From assembly GCF_004786095.1 (NCBI RefSeq), contig NZ_RHPJ01000003.1:372001-436000 (forward strand): a DNA stretch of 64,000 bases. Reading direction: 5' to 3'. How positions within the stretch are numbered: position 1 is the stretch's first letter; the number at the start of each line of letters is the position of its first letter. Of the stretch, positions 28,591 to 41,565 are shown in pieces. Below the pieces are notes generated by a model. The model saw only the letters and a list, made by a program, of their open reading frames with translations, was not told the origin of the DNA and searched no databases. Position numbers and translations under genes: made by a program. The DNA comes from Serinibacter arcticus (lineage in GTDB: Bacteria > Actinomycetota > Actinomycetes > Actinomycetales > Beutenbergiaceae).

Positions 28591-30528
28591 GTGACCAACC
28601 CCAGCGACTACCGGCCGGCAGCGGGGGAGATCCCGACCAAGCCGGGGGTCTACCGCTTCAGCGACCCCTCCGGCCGTGTCATCTACGTGGGCAAGGCCAG
28701 GAACCTGCGGCAGCGTCTGGCCAACTACTTCGCTCCGCTGCCCACCCTGCACCCGCGCACCGCCCGCATGGTCACCACGGCCAGCAGGGTGGTCTGGACG
28801 GTGGTGGGCACCGAGGTCGAGGCGCTGTCGCTGGAGTACTCCTGGATCAAGGAGTTCGACCCGCGGTTCAACGTCAAGTACCGCGACGACAAGTCCTACC
28901 CCTACCTCGCCGTGACGATGGGGGAGAAGATCCCGCGCGTGTCGGTCATGCGCGGTTCCAAGCGGACCGGCACCCGCTACTTCGGCCCGTACTCCCACGC
29001 GTGGGCGATCCGGGAGACGGTCGACCTGCTGCTGCGGGTGTTCCCCATCCGCAGCTGCACGTCCGGCGTGTTCCGGGCGGCGGCCGCCAGCGGCCGACCG
29101 TGCCTGCTCGGCTACATCGAGAAGTGCACGGCCCCGTGCGTCGGTCGAATCTCGCCCGAGGACCACCGCGACCTCGCCGAGGACTTCTGCCGCTTCATGG
29201 CGGGGGACACCGGCACGTTCGTGCGGCGCCTCGAGGCCGAGATGGCCAGGGCCGCCGGCGAGATGGACTACGAGCGCGCCGCCCGGCTCCGCGACGACCT
29301 CGGGGCGCTGCGCCGCGTCGTGGAGAAGAACGCCGTCGTCCTGGACGACGGCACGGACGCCGACATCTTCGCGCTGGCGCAGGACGACCTCGAGGTCTCC
29401 GTCCAGGTGTTCCACGTGCGCGGCGGTCGCGTGCGCGGCCAGCGCGGCTGGGTCTCCGAGCGCGTGGAGGACCTGGACGACGGCGCCCTCGTCGAGCGTC
29501 TGCTGCAGCAGGTCTACGCCGAGAAGGGCGCTGACGTGCCTCGCGAGGTCCTCGTCCCGGCCCTCCCGGAGGACGCCGAGCAGCTGCAGACGTGGCTCGG
29601 GGAGATCCGCGGGTCGAAGGTCAGCCTGCGCGTCCCGCAGCGCGGCGACAAGCGTGCCCTGGCGGCCACGGTGCTGACCAACGCCGAGGGTGCGCTCGCG
29701 CTGCACAAGACTCGCCGCGCCGGCGACCTCACGGCGCGCTCGAAGGCGCTCCAGGACCTCGAGACCGAGCTCGAGCTCGGCTCGTCCCCGCTGCGCATCG
29801 AGTGCTTCGACATCTCCACCCTCCAGGGCACGCACCAGGTCGGTTCCATGGTCGTGTTCGAGGACGGGCTGCCGCGCAAGAGCGCCTACCGCCAGTTCGT
29901 GGTGCGCGGTGCGGACGGCGAGGGCGCGCGCGACGACACCGAGGCCATGCACGAGGTCATCACGCGCCGGTTCAAGCGGATGGCCGCCGAGCGCGCGGGC
30001 CAGGAGGAGGTCGACGACGACGGCGTCCCGATCATCCGCGGCATCGACCCCACCACGGGACGACCGCAGCGGTTCGCCTACGCGCCGCAGCTGATCGTCG
30101 TCGACGGCGGCCCGCCCCAGGTCGCGGCCGCGCGCCGCGCCATGGACGAGCTGAACATCACCGACGTCGCACTCGTCGGGCTGGCCAAGCGCCTCGAGGA
30201 GGTGTGGCTGCCGGGGGAGGACTTCCCGCTGGTGCTGCCGCGCACGAGCGAGGGCCTCTACCTGCTCCAGCGCGTCCGGGACGAGGCGCACCGGTTCGCC
30301 ATCACGCACCACCGCAAGCGCCGCGGACGTGCGATGACCCGGTCCGTGCTGGACGACGTGCCCGGTCTCGGCCCCTCCCGGCAGGCCGCGCTCCTGGCGC
30401 GCTTCGGATCGGTCAAGGCCGTGCGCGCCGCTGGGCCCGACGTCATCGCCGAGGTGCCGGGGATCGGGCCGAAGCTCGCCGTCGTGATCCACGAGGCGCT
30501 CGTGAAGCCTGGCATCCTGGAGGCATGA
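28591..30528 (+). CDS. uvrC: Excinuclease ABC subunit C
   Basis: 645 residues. GIY-YIG nuclease domain at about 14-95 ([24 protein letters not shown]), UVR motif about 209-244, RNase H-like 5' nuclease domain in the second half ([22 protein letters not shown]), and two helix-hairpin-helix motifs at the end ([13 protein letters not shown] and [12 protein letters not shown]). It makes both incisions in nucleotide excision repair. GTG start 12 bases after uvrA, so the two are co-transcribed. Its stop overlaps the rapZ ATG. Confidence 0.97.
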   Translation: MTNPSDYRPAAGEIPTKPGVYRFSDPSGRVIYVGKARNLRQRLANYFAPLPTLHPRTARMVTTASRVVWTVVGTEVEALSLEYSWIKEFDPRFNVKYRDDKSYPYLAVTMGEKIPRVSVMRGSKRTGTRYFGPYSHAWAIRETVDLLLRVFPIRSCTSGVFRAAAASGRPCLLGYIEKCTAPCVGRISPEDHRDLAEDFCRFMAGDTGTFVRRLEAEMARAAGEMDYERAARLRDDLGALRRVVEKNAVVLDDGTDADIFALAQDDLEVSVQVFHVRGGRVRGQRGWVSERVEDLDDGALVERLLQQVYAEKGADVPREVLVPALPEDAEQLQTWLGEIRGSKVSLRVPQRGDKRALAATVLTNAEGALALHKTRRAGDLTARSKALQDLETELELGSSPLRIECFDISTLQGTHQVGSMVVFEDGLPRKSAYRQFVVRGADGEGARDDTEAMHEVITRRFKRMAAERAGQEEVDDDGVPIIRGIDPTTGRPQRFAYAPQLIVVDGGPPQVAAARRAMDELNITDVALVGLAKRLEEVWLPGEDFPLVLPRTSEGLYLLQRVRDEAHRFAITHHRKRRGRAMTRSVLDDVPGLGPSRQAALLARFGSVKAVRAAGPDVIAEVPGIGPKLAVVIHEALVKPGILEA

Positions 30529-31505
30529 CCGCTCCCGAGCAGCCCGAGCACGTCGAGCACGCCCAGCCCGAGCACGACCGGGACGACCCTCCCACGGTCC
30601 CCGGGGGCATCCCGCTGCTCGAGTCCGTGACCACCAAGCCCTCCTCGGAGCGCAGCGAGGTGCTTCTCGTCACCGGCATGTCGGGCGCCGGTCGCTCGCG
30701 CGCGGCCGCGGTGCTGGAGGACCTCGACTGGTACGTCGTGGACAACCTGCCGCCCCGGCTCCTGGCGCCGCTGGTCGGCATGATGTCGCCCACGGGCGGT
30801 GTGCGGCGGCTGGCCGCCGTCGTCGACGCACGCGGCAAGGAGTTCTTCTCCGAGCTCGAGGGCGTCATCGAGTCCTTCCGCGCCCACGGAATCGAGTACC
30901 GCATCATCTTCCTCGACGCCGACGACGCCACCCTCGTCCGACGGTTCGAGCAGGTCCGCCGACCGCACCCGCTGCAGGACGAGGGCACGATCCTCGACGG
31001 CATCGCGGCCGAGCGCGAGCTCACCGAGCACCTGCGTGCCCGCGCGGACGTCTATCTCGACACGTCGCGGCTCAACGTCCACGAGCTCGCCTCGCGCGTC
31101 CGCTCGGAGGTCGCGGGCGAGGGCCAGCGCCCGCTGGACATCACGGTCGTCAGCTTCGGGTTCAAGTACGGCATCCCGCTCGACGCCGACCACGTCGTCG
31201 ACGTGCGCTTCCTGTCCAACCCGTACTGGGTCACCGAGCTGCGCCACCTCACGGGCAAGGACGAGGCCGTCTCCAGCTACGTGCTCGGCCTGGCGGGTGC
31301 CGAGGCGTTCGTCGAGGGGTACGCCGACCTCGTCGAACCCATCACGGCCGGCTACCTCGCCGAGCAGAAGCCGTACCTGACGATCGCGTTCGGCTGCACG
31401 GGCGGCAAGCACCGCTCGGTCGCGCTCTCGGAGCACCTGGGGGAGCTGCTGCGCGCCCGGGGCTTCTCCGTGCGCAACCTCCACCGCGACCTGGGTCGGG
31501 AGTAG
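30525..31505 (+). CDS. rapZ: RapZ (YvcJ) nucleotide-binding protein
   Basis: 326 residues. N-terminal P-loop GMSGAGRS, in which the usual Lys is Arg, a form I recall from actinobacterial members; [11 protein letters not shown] follows. The C-terminal half has [26 protein letters not shown] and [17 protein letters not shown], the conserved RapZ core. Known roles are RNA/UDP-GlcNAc-linked control in E. coli and nucleotide binding in B. subtilis YvcJ. A 45-residue acidic N-terminal extension precedes the P-loop. The ATG overlaps the uvrC stop (ATGA). rapZ-yvcK-whiA is a conserved trio. Confidence 0.95.
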   Translation: MTAPEQPEHVEHAQPEHDRDDPPTVPGGIPLLESVTTKPSSERSEVLLVTGMSGAGRSRAAAVLEDLDWYVVDNLPPRLLAPLVGMMSPTGGVRRLAAVVDARGKEFFSELEGVIESFRAHGIEYRIIFLDADDATLVRRFEQVRRPHPLQDEGTILDGIAAERELTEHLRARADVYLDTSRLNVHELASRVRSEVAGEGQRPLDITVVSFGFKYGIPLDADHVVDVRFLSNPYWVTELRHLTGKDEAVSSYVLGLAGAEAFVEGYADLVEPITAGYLAEQKPYLTIAFGCTGGKHRSVALSEHLGELLRARGFSVRNLHRDLGRE

Positions 31506-31507
31506 CG

Positions 31508-32491
31508 GTGGCGGAGCGTGCGCTCGATCCGCTGCGGATCGAGCCCCTGAAGATCGTCGCGCTCGGCGGTGGGCACGGGCTCGCGGCGTCGCTGCTGGCG
31601 CTGCGCCACCTCACGCCCGACCTGACGGCCGTCGTCACCGTCGCGGATGACGGCGGCTCCTCGGGCCGGCTCCGGCAGGAGATGGGCATCCTGCCGCCCG
31701 GGGACCTGCGCATGGCGCTGGCGTCGCTGTGCGACGACACGCCTCGCGGCCGCGCGTGGCACGACATCCTGCAGCACCGCTTCGTGACCGACGGCGACCT
31801 CGACGGGCACGCGCTCGGCAACCTGCTGATCGCCGCGGCGTGGCAGCACGCCGGTTCGGCGGTCCGCGGCCTTGACCAGATCGGTGAGCTCATCGGGGTC
31901 CGCGGCCGGGTGCTGCCGATGGTCGCCGAACCCCTCGTCATCGAGGCGGACGTCACGCGTCGCGGCCAGGCGGACATCGTCGTGCGCGGCCAGAGCCGCG
32001 TGGCCGTGACCAGCGGTCGCGTCTCGAACGTGCGGCTGCTGCCGCAGGAGCCCGAGATGTGCACCGAGACCATCGAGGCGATCCGTGCGGCCGACTGGGT
32101 CGTGCTCGGACCCGGCTCCTGGTACACCTCGGTCCTGCCGCACCTGCAGGTGCGGCAGCTGCGCGAGGCCATCCACGCGGCGGGGCACCTCGCCCTCACC
32201 CTCAACCTGCAGCAGCAGGAGGGCGAGACCGACGGCTTCACCGCGGCCGACCACGTCCGCGTGCTCCGCGAGGTGGACCCCGACCTGCGTCCCGACGTCG
32301 TCGTGGCTGATCCCGGCTGGGTCGACGACGTCGGCCAGCTCGAGGAGGTCGCGGCCGAGCTCGGTGCCGGACTGCTGCTGCGCCAGGTCAGGGCCGACGA
32401 CGGCACGGCCCGGCACGACCCGCTCCGCCTCGCCGCCGCCTACCGCGACGCGTTCTCGGCCACGTGGGGCGACGTCGCGCGCGAGGCCTGA
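31508..32491 (+). CDS. YvcK/CofD-like family protein (gluconeogenesis factor)
   Basis: 327 residues with a CofD-like Rossmann fold: [14 protein letters not shown] nucleotide loop, [31 protein letters not shown] and [13 protein letters not shown]. YvcK proteins bind UDP-sugars and affect carbon flux and cell-wall growth. GTG start two bases after the rapZ stop; no separate ribosome site is needed if translation is coupled. Confidence 0.94.
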   Translation: MAERALDPLRIEPLKIVALGGGHGLAASLLALRHLTPDLTAVVTVADDGGSSGRLRQEMGILPPGDLRMALASLCDDTPRGRAWHDILQHRFVTDGDLDGHALGNLLIAAAWQHAGSAVRGLDQIGELIGVRGRVLPMVAEPLVIEADVTRRGQADIVVRGQSRVAVTSGRVSNVRLLPQEPEMCTETIEAIRAADWVVLGPGSWYTSVLPHLQVRQLREAIHAAGHLALTLNLQQQEGETDGFTAADHVRVLREVDPDLRPDVVVADPGWVDDVGQLEEVAAELGAGLLLRQVRADDGTARHDPLRLAAAYRDAFSATWGDVAREA

Positions 32492-32643
32492 CCGCACGAG
32501 TTTCCCTGAGGGGAGCCTCACGCACCCCTGACGCGGCGTGGGTCCGTCAGGCGCGGAACGACGCCGCTCAGCGACGTTCGCAGGCGGGGCGGGATCGGGA
32601 CCTCACGCGCCACGTGGGCCCGGCCCGTGGCAGGATGTCCGGC

Positions 32644-33624
32644 ATGTCTCTGACCGCTGCCGTGAAGGACGAACTGGCCAGGGTCCGAGTTGATCGCACC
32701 TCCAGTCGCAAGGCCGAGGTCTCGGCGACCCTGCGTTTCGCCGGGGGCCTGCACATCATCTCCGGCCGCATCGTGATCGAGGCCGAGCTCGACAACGCCG
32801 CCGCCGCGCGGCGCATCCGCGTCGCCATCGCCGAGGTCTACGGCCACGCGAGCGACATCATCGTCGTCTCCGGCGGCGCACTGCGTAAGGGCAACCGCTA
32901 CGTGGTCAGGGTCGTGCGCGACGGCGAGGCCCTCGCCCGCCAGACCGGCCTCCTGGACTCCCGGGGGCGCCCGGTGCGGGGCCTCCCGCCCCAGGTGGTC
33001 TCCGCCAGCGTGACCGACACCGTCGCCGCCTGGCGCGGGGCGTTCCTCGCGCACGGTTCGCTCACCGAACCCGGGCGGTCGGCCGCCCTCGAGGTCACGT
33101 GCCCCGGACCGGAGGCAGCGCTCGCGCTCGTCGGCGCCGCGCGCCGACTCGGCCTGGCCGCCAAGGCGCGCGAGGTGCGCGGCGTGGACCGTGTCGTCGT
33201 GCGCGACGGCGACGCCATCGCCGCCCTCCTGACGCGCATGGGCGCGCACGACGCCGTCATGGCGTGGGAGGAGCGTCGGATGCGCCGCGAGGTCCGCGGC
33301 ACCGCGAACCGTCTCGCCAACTTCGACGACGCCAACCTGCGCCGCTCGGCCCGCGCCGCCGTCGCCGCCAGCGCCCGCGTGCAGCGCGCGTTCGAGATCC
33401 TGGGCGACGAGGTCCCCGAGCACCTGATCGAGGCCGGCCGCCTCCGCCTGCAGCACCGTGAGGCGTCCCTGGAGGAGCTGGGACAGCTCTCCGACCCCCA
33501 GCTGACCAAGGACGCCGTCGCCGGCCGGATCCGGCGTCTCCTCGCGACGGCCGACAAGCGCGCGAGCGACCTCGGGATCCCCGACACGGAGAGCATCCTG
33601 ACGCCGGAGATGCTCGATCTCTGA
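32644..33624 (+). CDS. whiA: WhiA sporulation/cell-division regulator
   Basis: 326 residues. N-terminal degenerate LAGLIDADG homing-endonuclease-like part (about 20-200; [34 protein letters not shown]) and a C-terminal helix-turn-helix (about 255-315; [34 protein letters not shown]). WhiA works with WhiB in Streptomyces development and affects division in other Gram-positives. ATG at 32644 gives the standard [11 protein letters not shown] start; an ATG nine bases upstream would add MSG. It follows yvcK after 152 bases. Confidence 0.94.
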   Translation: MSLTAAVKDELARVRVDRTSSRKAEVSATLRFAGGLHIISGRIVIEAELDNAAAARRIRVAIAEVYGHASDIIVVSGGALRKGNRYVVRVVRDGEALARQTGLLDSRGRPVRGLPPQVVSASVTDTVAAWRGAFLAHGSLTEPGRSAALEVTCPGPEAALALVGAARRLGLAAKAREVRGVDRVVVRDGDAIAALLTRMGAHDAVMAWEERRMRREVRGTANRLANFDDANLRRSARAAVAASARVQRAFEILGDEVPEHLIEAGRLRLQHREASLEELGQLSDPQLTKDAVAGRIRRLLATADKRASDLGIPDTESILTPEMLDL

Positions 33625-33666
33625 GAGCCCCCGCGCCCCGGCGCGGAGCGCAGTGTGTCAGGTCTT

Positions 33667-33728
33667 CACGACCCTGTCCCGGGCATCTCGTCCCCGGGCC
33701 GGGAGGTGCCCGGCGTAGTAGGGTCGTG
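33667..33728 (+). terminator. Long hairpin in the whiA-gap intergenic region
   Basis: Outer arms CACGACCCT (33667-33675) and AGGGTCGTG (33720-33728) enclose an inner 11-bp stem, 33679-33689 with 33703-33713 (one G-T pair), loop 13 bases. It begins 43 bases after the whiA stop and ends 89 bases before gap. It may end the uvrA-whiA transcript or be a leader structure for gap. The right arm includes TAGTAGGGT, which also resembles a -10 region. Confidence 0.55.
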
Positions 33729-33769
33729 GATGGAGAAACGGGGACGACCCCCTCCGGCCGCCCGGGTAG

Positions 33770-34822
<1,053 letters not shown>

Positions 34823-34861
34823 TCGACGGGTGCTAGCGCCGTCGTGACACCGCTGTGACTG

Positions 34862-34902
34862 GATGCCCGCGTCCGCACCCTCCGGGTGCGGGCGCGGGCG
34901 TC
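34862..34902 (+). terminator. Hairpin between gap and pgk (attenuator or processing site)
   Basis: Arms 34862-34880 and 34884-34902 form a 19-bp stem with two G-T wobbles and a TCC loop (GCCCGCGTCCGCACCC type). No T run follows. Lying inside a same-strand glycolytic run, it may partly terminate, or stabilise the highly expressed gap mRNA. Confidence 0.65.
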
Positions 34903-34990
34903 GCTACGCCGGACGCGCACCGACCCCGTCGGTCGCACCGGCCCCACCCCACTGCATCGTCCGCCCGCAGGGGCGGGGAGGAGACACCTC

Positions 34991-36199
34991 GTGAAGACGC
35001 TCGCCGATCTCGGTGACCTGCGCGGCAAGACCGTGCTCGTCCGCTCGGACTTCAACGTGCCGCTCGACGGCACGACCATCACGGACGACGGCCGCATCCG
35101 CGCCGCCCTCCCGACGCTCAAGGCGCTGCTCGACGGCGGTGCGAAGGTCGTCGTGACCGCGCACCTCGGCCGTCCCAAGGGCGCGCCCGAGGACAGGTAC
35201 TCGCTCGCTCCCGTCGCCGCACGCCTCGGCGAGCTGCTCGGCCAGGAGGTCGCGCTCGCCGGCGACCTGGTCGGCGAGAGCGCGGAGGCCGTCGTCGCGA
35301 CCCTGACCGACGGTCAGATCGCGCTGCTCGAGAACGTCCGGTTCGACCCTCGCGAGACCTCCAAGGTCGACGCCGAGCGCGCCGCCCTCGCGGGTGAGCT
35401 GGCGGCCCTCGGTGGGGGCGTCGACGCGTTCGTCTCCGACGGTTTCGGCGTGGTGCACCGCAAGCAGGCGTCGGTGTTCGACGTGGCCGAGATCCTCCCG
35501 CACGCGGCCGGCACCCTGGTCGAGGGCGAGGTCGCGGCGCTCGGCAAGGCCATCGCCGACCCCGAGCGTCCCTACGCGGTCGTGCTCGGCGGCTCCAAGG
35601 TCTCCGACAAGCTCGGCGTCATCGCCAACCTCCTGGAGAAGGCCGACACGCTGCTCATCGGTGGCGGCATGGTCTTCACCTTCCTCGCGGCCCAGGGTCA
35701 CGAGGTCGGGAAGTCGCTGCTCGAGGCCGACCAGATCGACACGGTCAAGGGCTACCTCGCGCGCGCCGAGGAGAAGGGCGTCACGATCCTGCTGCCCACC
35801 GACATCGTGGCCGCCGAGGCGTTCGCCGCCGACGCGAAGCACGAGGTCGTCGCGGCCGACGCGATCCCCGCCGAGTCCCTCGGTCTGGACATCGGCCCGG
35901 AGTCCGCGAAGGCGTTCGCCGAGGCCATCAGGGCCTCGCGCACCGTGGTGTGGAACGGCCCCATGGGCGTGTTCGAGATGGACGCGTTCGCCGGCGGCAC
36001 CCGCGCCGTCGCGCAGGCCCTCGTGGACGCGACCGCCGACGGCGCGTTCACCATCGTCGGTGGTGGCGACTCCGCCGCCGCCGTCCGCCAGCTCGGCTTC
36101 GACGAGTCCGGCTTCAGCCACATCTCCACCGGTGGTGGAGCCTCCCTCGAGCTGCTCGAGGGCAAGACCCTGCCCGGCCTCGCCGTGCTCGAGAACTGA
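34991..36199 (+). CDS. pgk: Phosphoglycerate kinase
   Basis: 402 residues. [13 protein letters not shown] and HLGRPKG bind 3-phosphoglycerate, [17 protein letters not shown] and GGGMVFTFL belong to the hinge/nucleotide region, and [13 protein letters not shown] and GGGDSAAAV bind the nucleotide. Transfers phosphate from 1,3-bisphosphoglycerate to ADP. GTG start after GGGGAGGAGAC. Ten bases before tpiA. Confidence 0.98.
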   Translation: MKTLADLGDLRGKTVLVRSDFNVPLDGTTITDDGRIRAALPTLKALLDGGAKVVVTAHLGRPKGAPEDRYSLAPVAARLGELLGQEVALAGDLVGESAEAVVATLTDGQIALLENVRFDPRETSKVDAERAALAGELAALGGGVDAFVSDGFGVVHRKQASVFDVAEILPHAAGTLVEGEVAALGKAIADPERPYAVVLGGSKVSDKLGVIANLLEKADTLLIGGGMVFTFLAAQGHEVGKSLLEADQIDTVKGYLARAEEKGVTILLPTDIVAAEAFAADAKHEVVAADAIPAESLGLDIGPESAKAFAEAIRASRTVVWNGPMGVFEMDAFAGGTRAVAQALVDATADGAFTIVGGGDSAAAVRQLGFDESGFSHISTGGGASLELLEGKTLPGLAVLEN

Positions 36200-36209
36200 G
36201 GAAGACGAC

Positions 36210-36995
36210 ATGAGCAACTCTCGCACCCCCCTGATGGTCGGCAACTGGAAGCTGAACCTGGACCACCACCAGGCCATCCAGCTCGTCCAGAAGCTGGCCT
36301 GGACCCTCGGTGACGCCAAGCACGACTACGACGCGGTCGAGGTCGTCGTCTCGCCGTCGTTCACGAGCCTGCGCTCCGTGCAGACGCTGGTCGACGGCGA
36401 CAAGCTCGGCCTGAGGTACGCCGCCCAGGACATCTCCGCGCAGGAGAAGGGCGCCTACACCGGCGAGGTCTCGGCCGCGCAGCTGTCCGCGCTCGGCGTG
36501 AGCTACGCGATCATCGGTCACTCCGAGCGTCGTCAGTACCACGCGGAGTCCGACGCCCTCGTGAACGCGAAGATCCTCGCCGCCCTCGGCGCGGACATCA
36601 CCCCGATCGTGTGCGTCGGCGAGGCCCTCGAGGTCCGTCAGGCGTCCGAGCACGTCGCCTTCACGCTGGCGCAGGTCGACGGCGCGCTCGCCGGCCTGAG
36701 CGCGGAGCAGGTCGCCGCGCTCGTCATCGCCTACGAGCCCGTCTGGGCCATCGGCACCGGTGAGGTCGCCACGCCCGAGGACGCGCAGGAGATCGCCGAG
36801 GCGATCCGGGCGCGCGTGGGCGAGCTCGTCGGCGCGGACGTCGCCGCCGGTCTCCGCATCCTGTACGGCGGCAGCGTCAAGGGCGACAACGTCGCCCAGA
36901 TCATGGCGAAGCCCGACGTCGACGGCACGCTCGTCGGTGGCGCCAGCCTCGTGCTGGAGCAGTTCGCGGCCATCGCCGGGTTCGACCGAATCTGA
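36210..36995 (+). CDS. tpiA: Triosephosphate isomerase
   Basis: 261 residues, TIM barrel. GNWKLN (Asn12, Lys14), His104 in IIGHSERR, Glu176 in [11 protein letters not shown] and GGSVKGDN phosphate loop are all present. Interconverts dihydroxyacetone phosphate and glyceraldehyde 3-phosphate. ATG after GAGGAAG, ten bases after pgk, so translation is coupled or nearly so. Confidence 0.98.
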   Translation: MSNSRTPLMVGNWKLNLDHHQAIQLVQKLAWTLGDAKHDYDAVEVVVSPSFTSLRSVQTLVDGDKLGLRYAAQDISAQEKGAYTGEVSAAQLSALGVSYAIIGHSERRQYHAESDALVNAKILAALGADITPIVCVGEALEVRQASEHVAFTLAQVDGALAGLSAEQVAALVIAYEPVWAIGTGEVATPEDAQEIAEAIRARVGELVGADVAAGLRILYGGSVKGDNVAQIMAKPDVDGTLVGGASLVLEQFAAIAGFDRI

Positions 36996-37051
36996 TCCGG
37001 CGGTCCCACCCGGGACCATCTGAACGACCTGCAGGACCCCGCACGACCGGC

Positions 37052-37084
37052 GGTGGGGTGCGGTGTGATGCACCGCACCCCATC
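37052..37084 (+). terminator. Hairpin after tpiA, before secG
   Basis: Arms 37052-37065 and 37071-37084 form a 14-bp stem (GGTGGGGTGCGGTG type, one G-T pair), loop TGATG. A weaker GGTCCC/GGGACC hairpin lies at 37002-37017, seven bases after tpiA. Just after it, TATCCT (37088-37093) could be the -10 of a secG promoter, so tpiA and secG may be separate transcripts. Confidence 0.6.
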
Positions 37085-37143
37085 GCCTATCCTTGAGTCG
37101 CCACCACGTCGGTGGCGCGACATCGAACGAAGGAACACACGCC

Positions 37144-37392
37144 GTGGACGCGCTTCGGATCGGACTTCAGGTGCTGCTCGTGATCACGAGCGCAGTGCTG
37201 GTCCTGACCATCCTCATGCACAAGGGCAAGGGCGGCGGCATGTCCGACATGTTCGGCGGCGGCCTCTCCTCCAGCGTGAGCTCCTCCGGTGTCGCCGAGC
37301 GCAACCTCAACCGGATCACCATCGCCACCGCCGTTCTCTGGGGTGTCGTGGTGCTCCTGCTGGGGCTCATCCAGAAGTTCGTGGTGATCTAG
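37144..37392 (+). CDS. secG: Preprotein translocase subunit SecG
   Basis: 82 residues with two membrane segments (about 4-25 and 58-78) joined by a Gly/Ser-rich loop KGKGGGMSDMFGGG, the SecG signature. It assists SecYEG protein export. GTG start with GAAGGAA ten bases upstream. Position after tpiA is typical of actinobacteria. Confidence 0.95.
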   Translation: MDALRIGLQVLLVITSAVLVLTILMHKGKGGGMSDMFGGGLSSSVSSSGVAERNLNRITIATAVLWGVVVLLLGLIQKFVVI

Positions 37393-37404
37393 GGGGTTCG
37401 ACCG

Positions 37405-37755
37405 ATGGCCGGTGGAGGAAGCGCGATCCGTGGATCGCGGGTGGGCGCAGGCCCGATGGGGGAGGCCGAGCGGGGCGATGCAGCGCCGCGCGTCTGGATC
37501 TCCTACTGGTGCGCGGCGGGTCACGAGACCCGTCCGAGCTTCGCCGACGACGTCGGCACGGTCGCGCCCGAGAGCTGGGACTGTCCGCGCTGCGGTCTCC
37601 CGGCCGGGCAGGACCGAGCCAACCCGCCGTCGGCCCCGAAGAACGAACCCTTCAAGACGCACCTCGCGTACGTGAAGGAGCGCCGCAGCCCCGCCGAGGG
37701 CGCCGAGCTCCTCGAGGAGGCGCTGGGCGCCCTGCGCCGCCGCCGCGGTCGCTGA
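37405..37755 (+). CDS. rbpA: RNA polymerase-binding protein RbpA
   Basis: 116 residues, an actinobacteria-specific activator that binds the principal sigma factor and stabilises open promoter complexes. The core zinc domain shows Cys36/His40 (YWCAAGH) and Cys60/Cys63 (WDCPRCG); the basic linker and C-terminal sigma-interacting part (KTHLAYVKERRSPAEGAELLEEAL) follow. ATG 12 bases after secG. A strong terminator follows. Confidence 0.97.
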   Translation: MAGGGSAIRGSRVGAGPMGEAERGDAAPRVWISYWCAAGHETRPSFADDVGTVAPESWDCPRCGLPAGQDRANPPSAPKNEPFKTHLAYVKERRSPAEGAELLEEALGALRRRRGR

Positions 37756-37777
37756 ACCGCAGCACCCCTCACGCCGA

Positions 37778-37823
37778 GACGACGACGGCCGCCGCCCCTC
37801 AGGGGGCGGCGGCCGTCGTCGTC
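37778..37823. terminator. Bidirectional terminator between rbpA and opcA
   Basis: Perfect 21-bp stem, 37778-37798 with 37803-37823 (GACGACGACGGCCGCC type), loop TCAG. It lies 22 bases after the rbpA stop and one base from the convergent opcA stop. Confidence 0.9.
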
Positions 37824-37824
37824 C

Positions 37825-38753
37825 TCAGGCCGAGGTGGCCTCGCGCAGCGCGGGCAGCGCCTTCGTCAGCACCTTGCCGTACACGTCGTCGGGGTCGAGG
37901 CGGCGCAGGTCCTCGATGAGGCTGTCCGAGAGCGTGCGCAGCGGCAGCGAGACCCGGTGGCTGACGCCGGAGGGCTCGGAGATCCGCAGGATGGTGGAGT
38001 CCACGGGCCGCTCCATGACGACGTCGCCGTTGGCGCGGTGCAGCGTGACACCGGTGATCGCGGGGGCGTCGTCGTGCTCCAGGTTCACCGGGATCCCGAG
38101 GCTCTGCCGCAGCCACGCGGCGAGCAGCAGCAGCGAGGGGTGCTGGGTGTTGCCGCGCACCGTGACCGCCGTCAACGGCGTGAACGGCGGCTCGTCGAGG
38201 GCGGCGGCGATGAGTCCGCGCCAGAGCGTCACCCTGGCCCACGCGAGGTCGGTGTCCCCGGGCCGGTAGCCCTCACCCAGACCCGCGAGCACGTCCCCGG
38301 GGGCGGGGCACTCGAGGGCGTCGGTGATCCGACGCTGCGCCATGGCGCCGAGCTGGTCGGTCGAGGGGCTGGCGGGCGGCGTCGCGGGCCACCACGTGAC
38401 GATCGGGGCGTCGGGCAGCAGCAGCGGCATCACGAGCGAGTCGAGCTCGGTCCGGGCCTCGCCGCGCGGACGCAGCACGATGACCTCGCTCGCCCCGGCG
38501 TCACCCCCGACGCGGATCTCGGCGTCCAGGCCGTCGTCACCGTCGCCGTCGGCGCTCGGGCTGACGACGAGCACGCGGCACGGGTGCTCGCGGCTCGCGT
38601 CGTTCGCGGCGTCCACGGCGCGCTCGACGTGCTCGGGCGGCGTGCTCACGATCAGGGTGAGCACCCGGCCCAGCGCGACGGCGCCGCCCTCCTCGCGGAG
38701 GCGCACCAGTCGTGCCGCGATCTGCGAGGACGTGGTCGAGTTGAGGGTGATGA

Positions 38754-38757
<4 letters not shown>
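37825..38757 (-). CDS. opcA: OpcA, glucose-6-phosphate dehydrogenase assembly protein
   Basis: 310 residues. PDAPIVTWWPATPP, RRITDALE, WARVTLWRGLIAAALDEPP and the C-terminal DVYGKVLTKALP match OpcA, which binds and activates Zwf in actinobacteria and cyanobacteria. The ATG overlaps the zwf stop by four bases. It is the last gene of this operon: the usual neighbour pgl (6-phosphogluconolactonase) is not found before the terminator. Confidence 0.95.
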
Positions 38758-40291
<1,534 letters not shown>

Positions 40292-40295
<4 letters not shown>

Positions 40296-41422
40296 GCAGT
40301 CCTCGCGTTCGACAGGGAGGTGGTGACGGTCTCGAGCAGGTTCTCCCAGCTGGCGATGAACGAGGCGACGCCCTCGCTCGTCAGCTCGGCGAGCAGCTGC
40401 TCGTACGGGACGCCGAGACGCAGCAGCCCCGCGAGCTGTTCCTGGGCCAGGTCGACGTGCGGCGTCACCGTGTCCACCGGGCCGGAGCCCTCGGGGAGCC
40501 GGGCGTGGTCGATCGCGGCCTGCAGCGTCTTCTCGGGCATCGTGTTGACGACGTCGGGCGCGAGCAGCTCGTCCACGTAGCGCGTGTCCGCGAAGGTCGG
40601 GTCCTTGACGCCGGTCGAGGCCCACAGCGGGCGCTGCACGTGGGCGCCGGCGGCAGCCAGGTCCGTCCAGCGAGGCGAGGAGAAGATCTCCTGGAAGGCG
40701 GCGTAGGAGGCCCGGGCGCCGGCGATGGCGGCCGTACCGCGCAGCTCGGCGGCCTCGGGCGTGCCGATCTCGTCCAGGACGGGGTCCACCTTGGCGTCGA
40801 TGCGGGAGAGGAAGACCGAGGCGACCGAGGCGATGGGGGCGAGGTCCACCCCCGCGGCGACGGCGCGCTCGAGACCGTCCACGTAGGCGGTCGCGACGGC
40901 GCGGTAGGTGTCGACCGAGAAGATGAGCGTGGCGTTGACGCTGATGCCCTCGGCGATCGCCTCGGTGATCGCGAGCAGGCCCTCCGGCGTCGCCGGGATC
41001 TTGATGTAGACGTTGGGGCGGTCGACGATGCGCCACAGCTCGCGCGCCTGCGCGATCGTGCCGTCGGTGTCGTGCGCCAGGCGCGGGTCGACCTCGATGG
41101 AGACGCGGCCGTCGCCGTGCGGCGGGCCGGGCAGGAGGCGCGCGAACAGGTCGGCGGCCTCGCGCACGTCGTCGGTCGTCAGCGTGCGGACGGCCGTCTC
41201 GGTGTCGGCGCCGGCTGCGGCCAGGGCGCGCACCGCCTCGTCGTAGGCCTCGCCGTCGGCGATCGCCTTGTCGAAGATCGTCGGGTTCGTCGTGACGCCG
41301 AGGACGTGACCGGCCTGGACGAGCTCGGCGAGGCTGCCGGAGCGCAGACGGGCGCGGGAGAGGTCGTCGAGCCAGGGCGAGACCCCGGACTCCACGATGC
41401 GGGCGAGGTTGTCGGCACTCAT
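40292..41422 (-). CDS. tal: Transaldolase
   Basis: 376 residues, the longer actinobacterial/cyanobacterial (TalB-type subfamily 2) form. GVTTNPTIFDKAI near residue 42 and the Schiff-base Lys141 in VYIKIPATPEG are present, with SVNATLIFSVDTY following. It transfers dihydroxyacetone units between sugar phosphates. ATG start with AGGAG ten bases upstream. First gene of the tal-zwf-opcA chain. Confidence 0.97.
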
Positions 41423-41461
41423 GACGTGTCTCCTGGGTCTCGAGGGTGGGACGTGCCCTGC

Positions 41462-41498
41462 CACCGGCACCCGGCCGCGAGGCGGCCGGGTGCCGGTG
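41462..41498. terminator. Hairpin terminator between tkt and tal
   Basis: Perfect 17-bp stem, 41462-41478 with 41482-41498 (CACCGGCACCCGGCCGC type), loop GAG. It stands 67 bases beyond the tkt stop and 39 bases upstream of the tal start, so tkt can be transcribed apart from tal-zwf-opcA. Between the hairpin and tkt is a stretch of repeated GGTGCTG/GGTGGTG words. Confidence 0.8.
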
Positions 41499-41565
41499 TC
41501 GAACGGTGGTGCCGGTGGTGCTGTTGGTGCTGGTCGTTCAGGTCGTGCGGTCCGTGACCTGCTGG

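Noticed and set aside
41500-41560. GGTGCTG-rich stretch between tkt and its hairpin
   Set aside because: Irregular simple sequence without fixed period or clear pairing.
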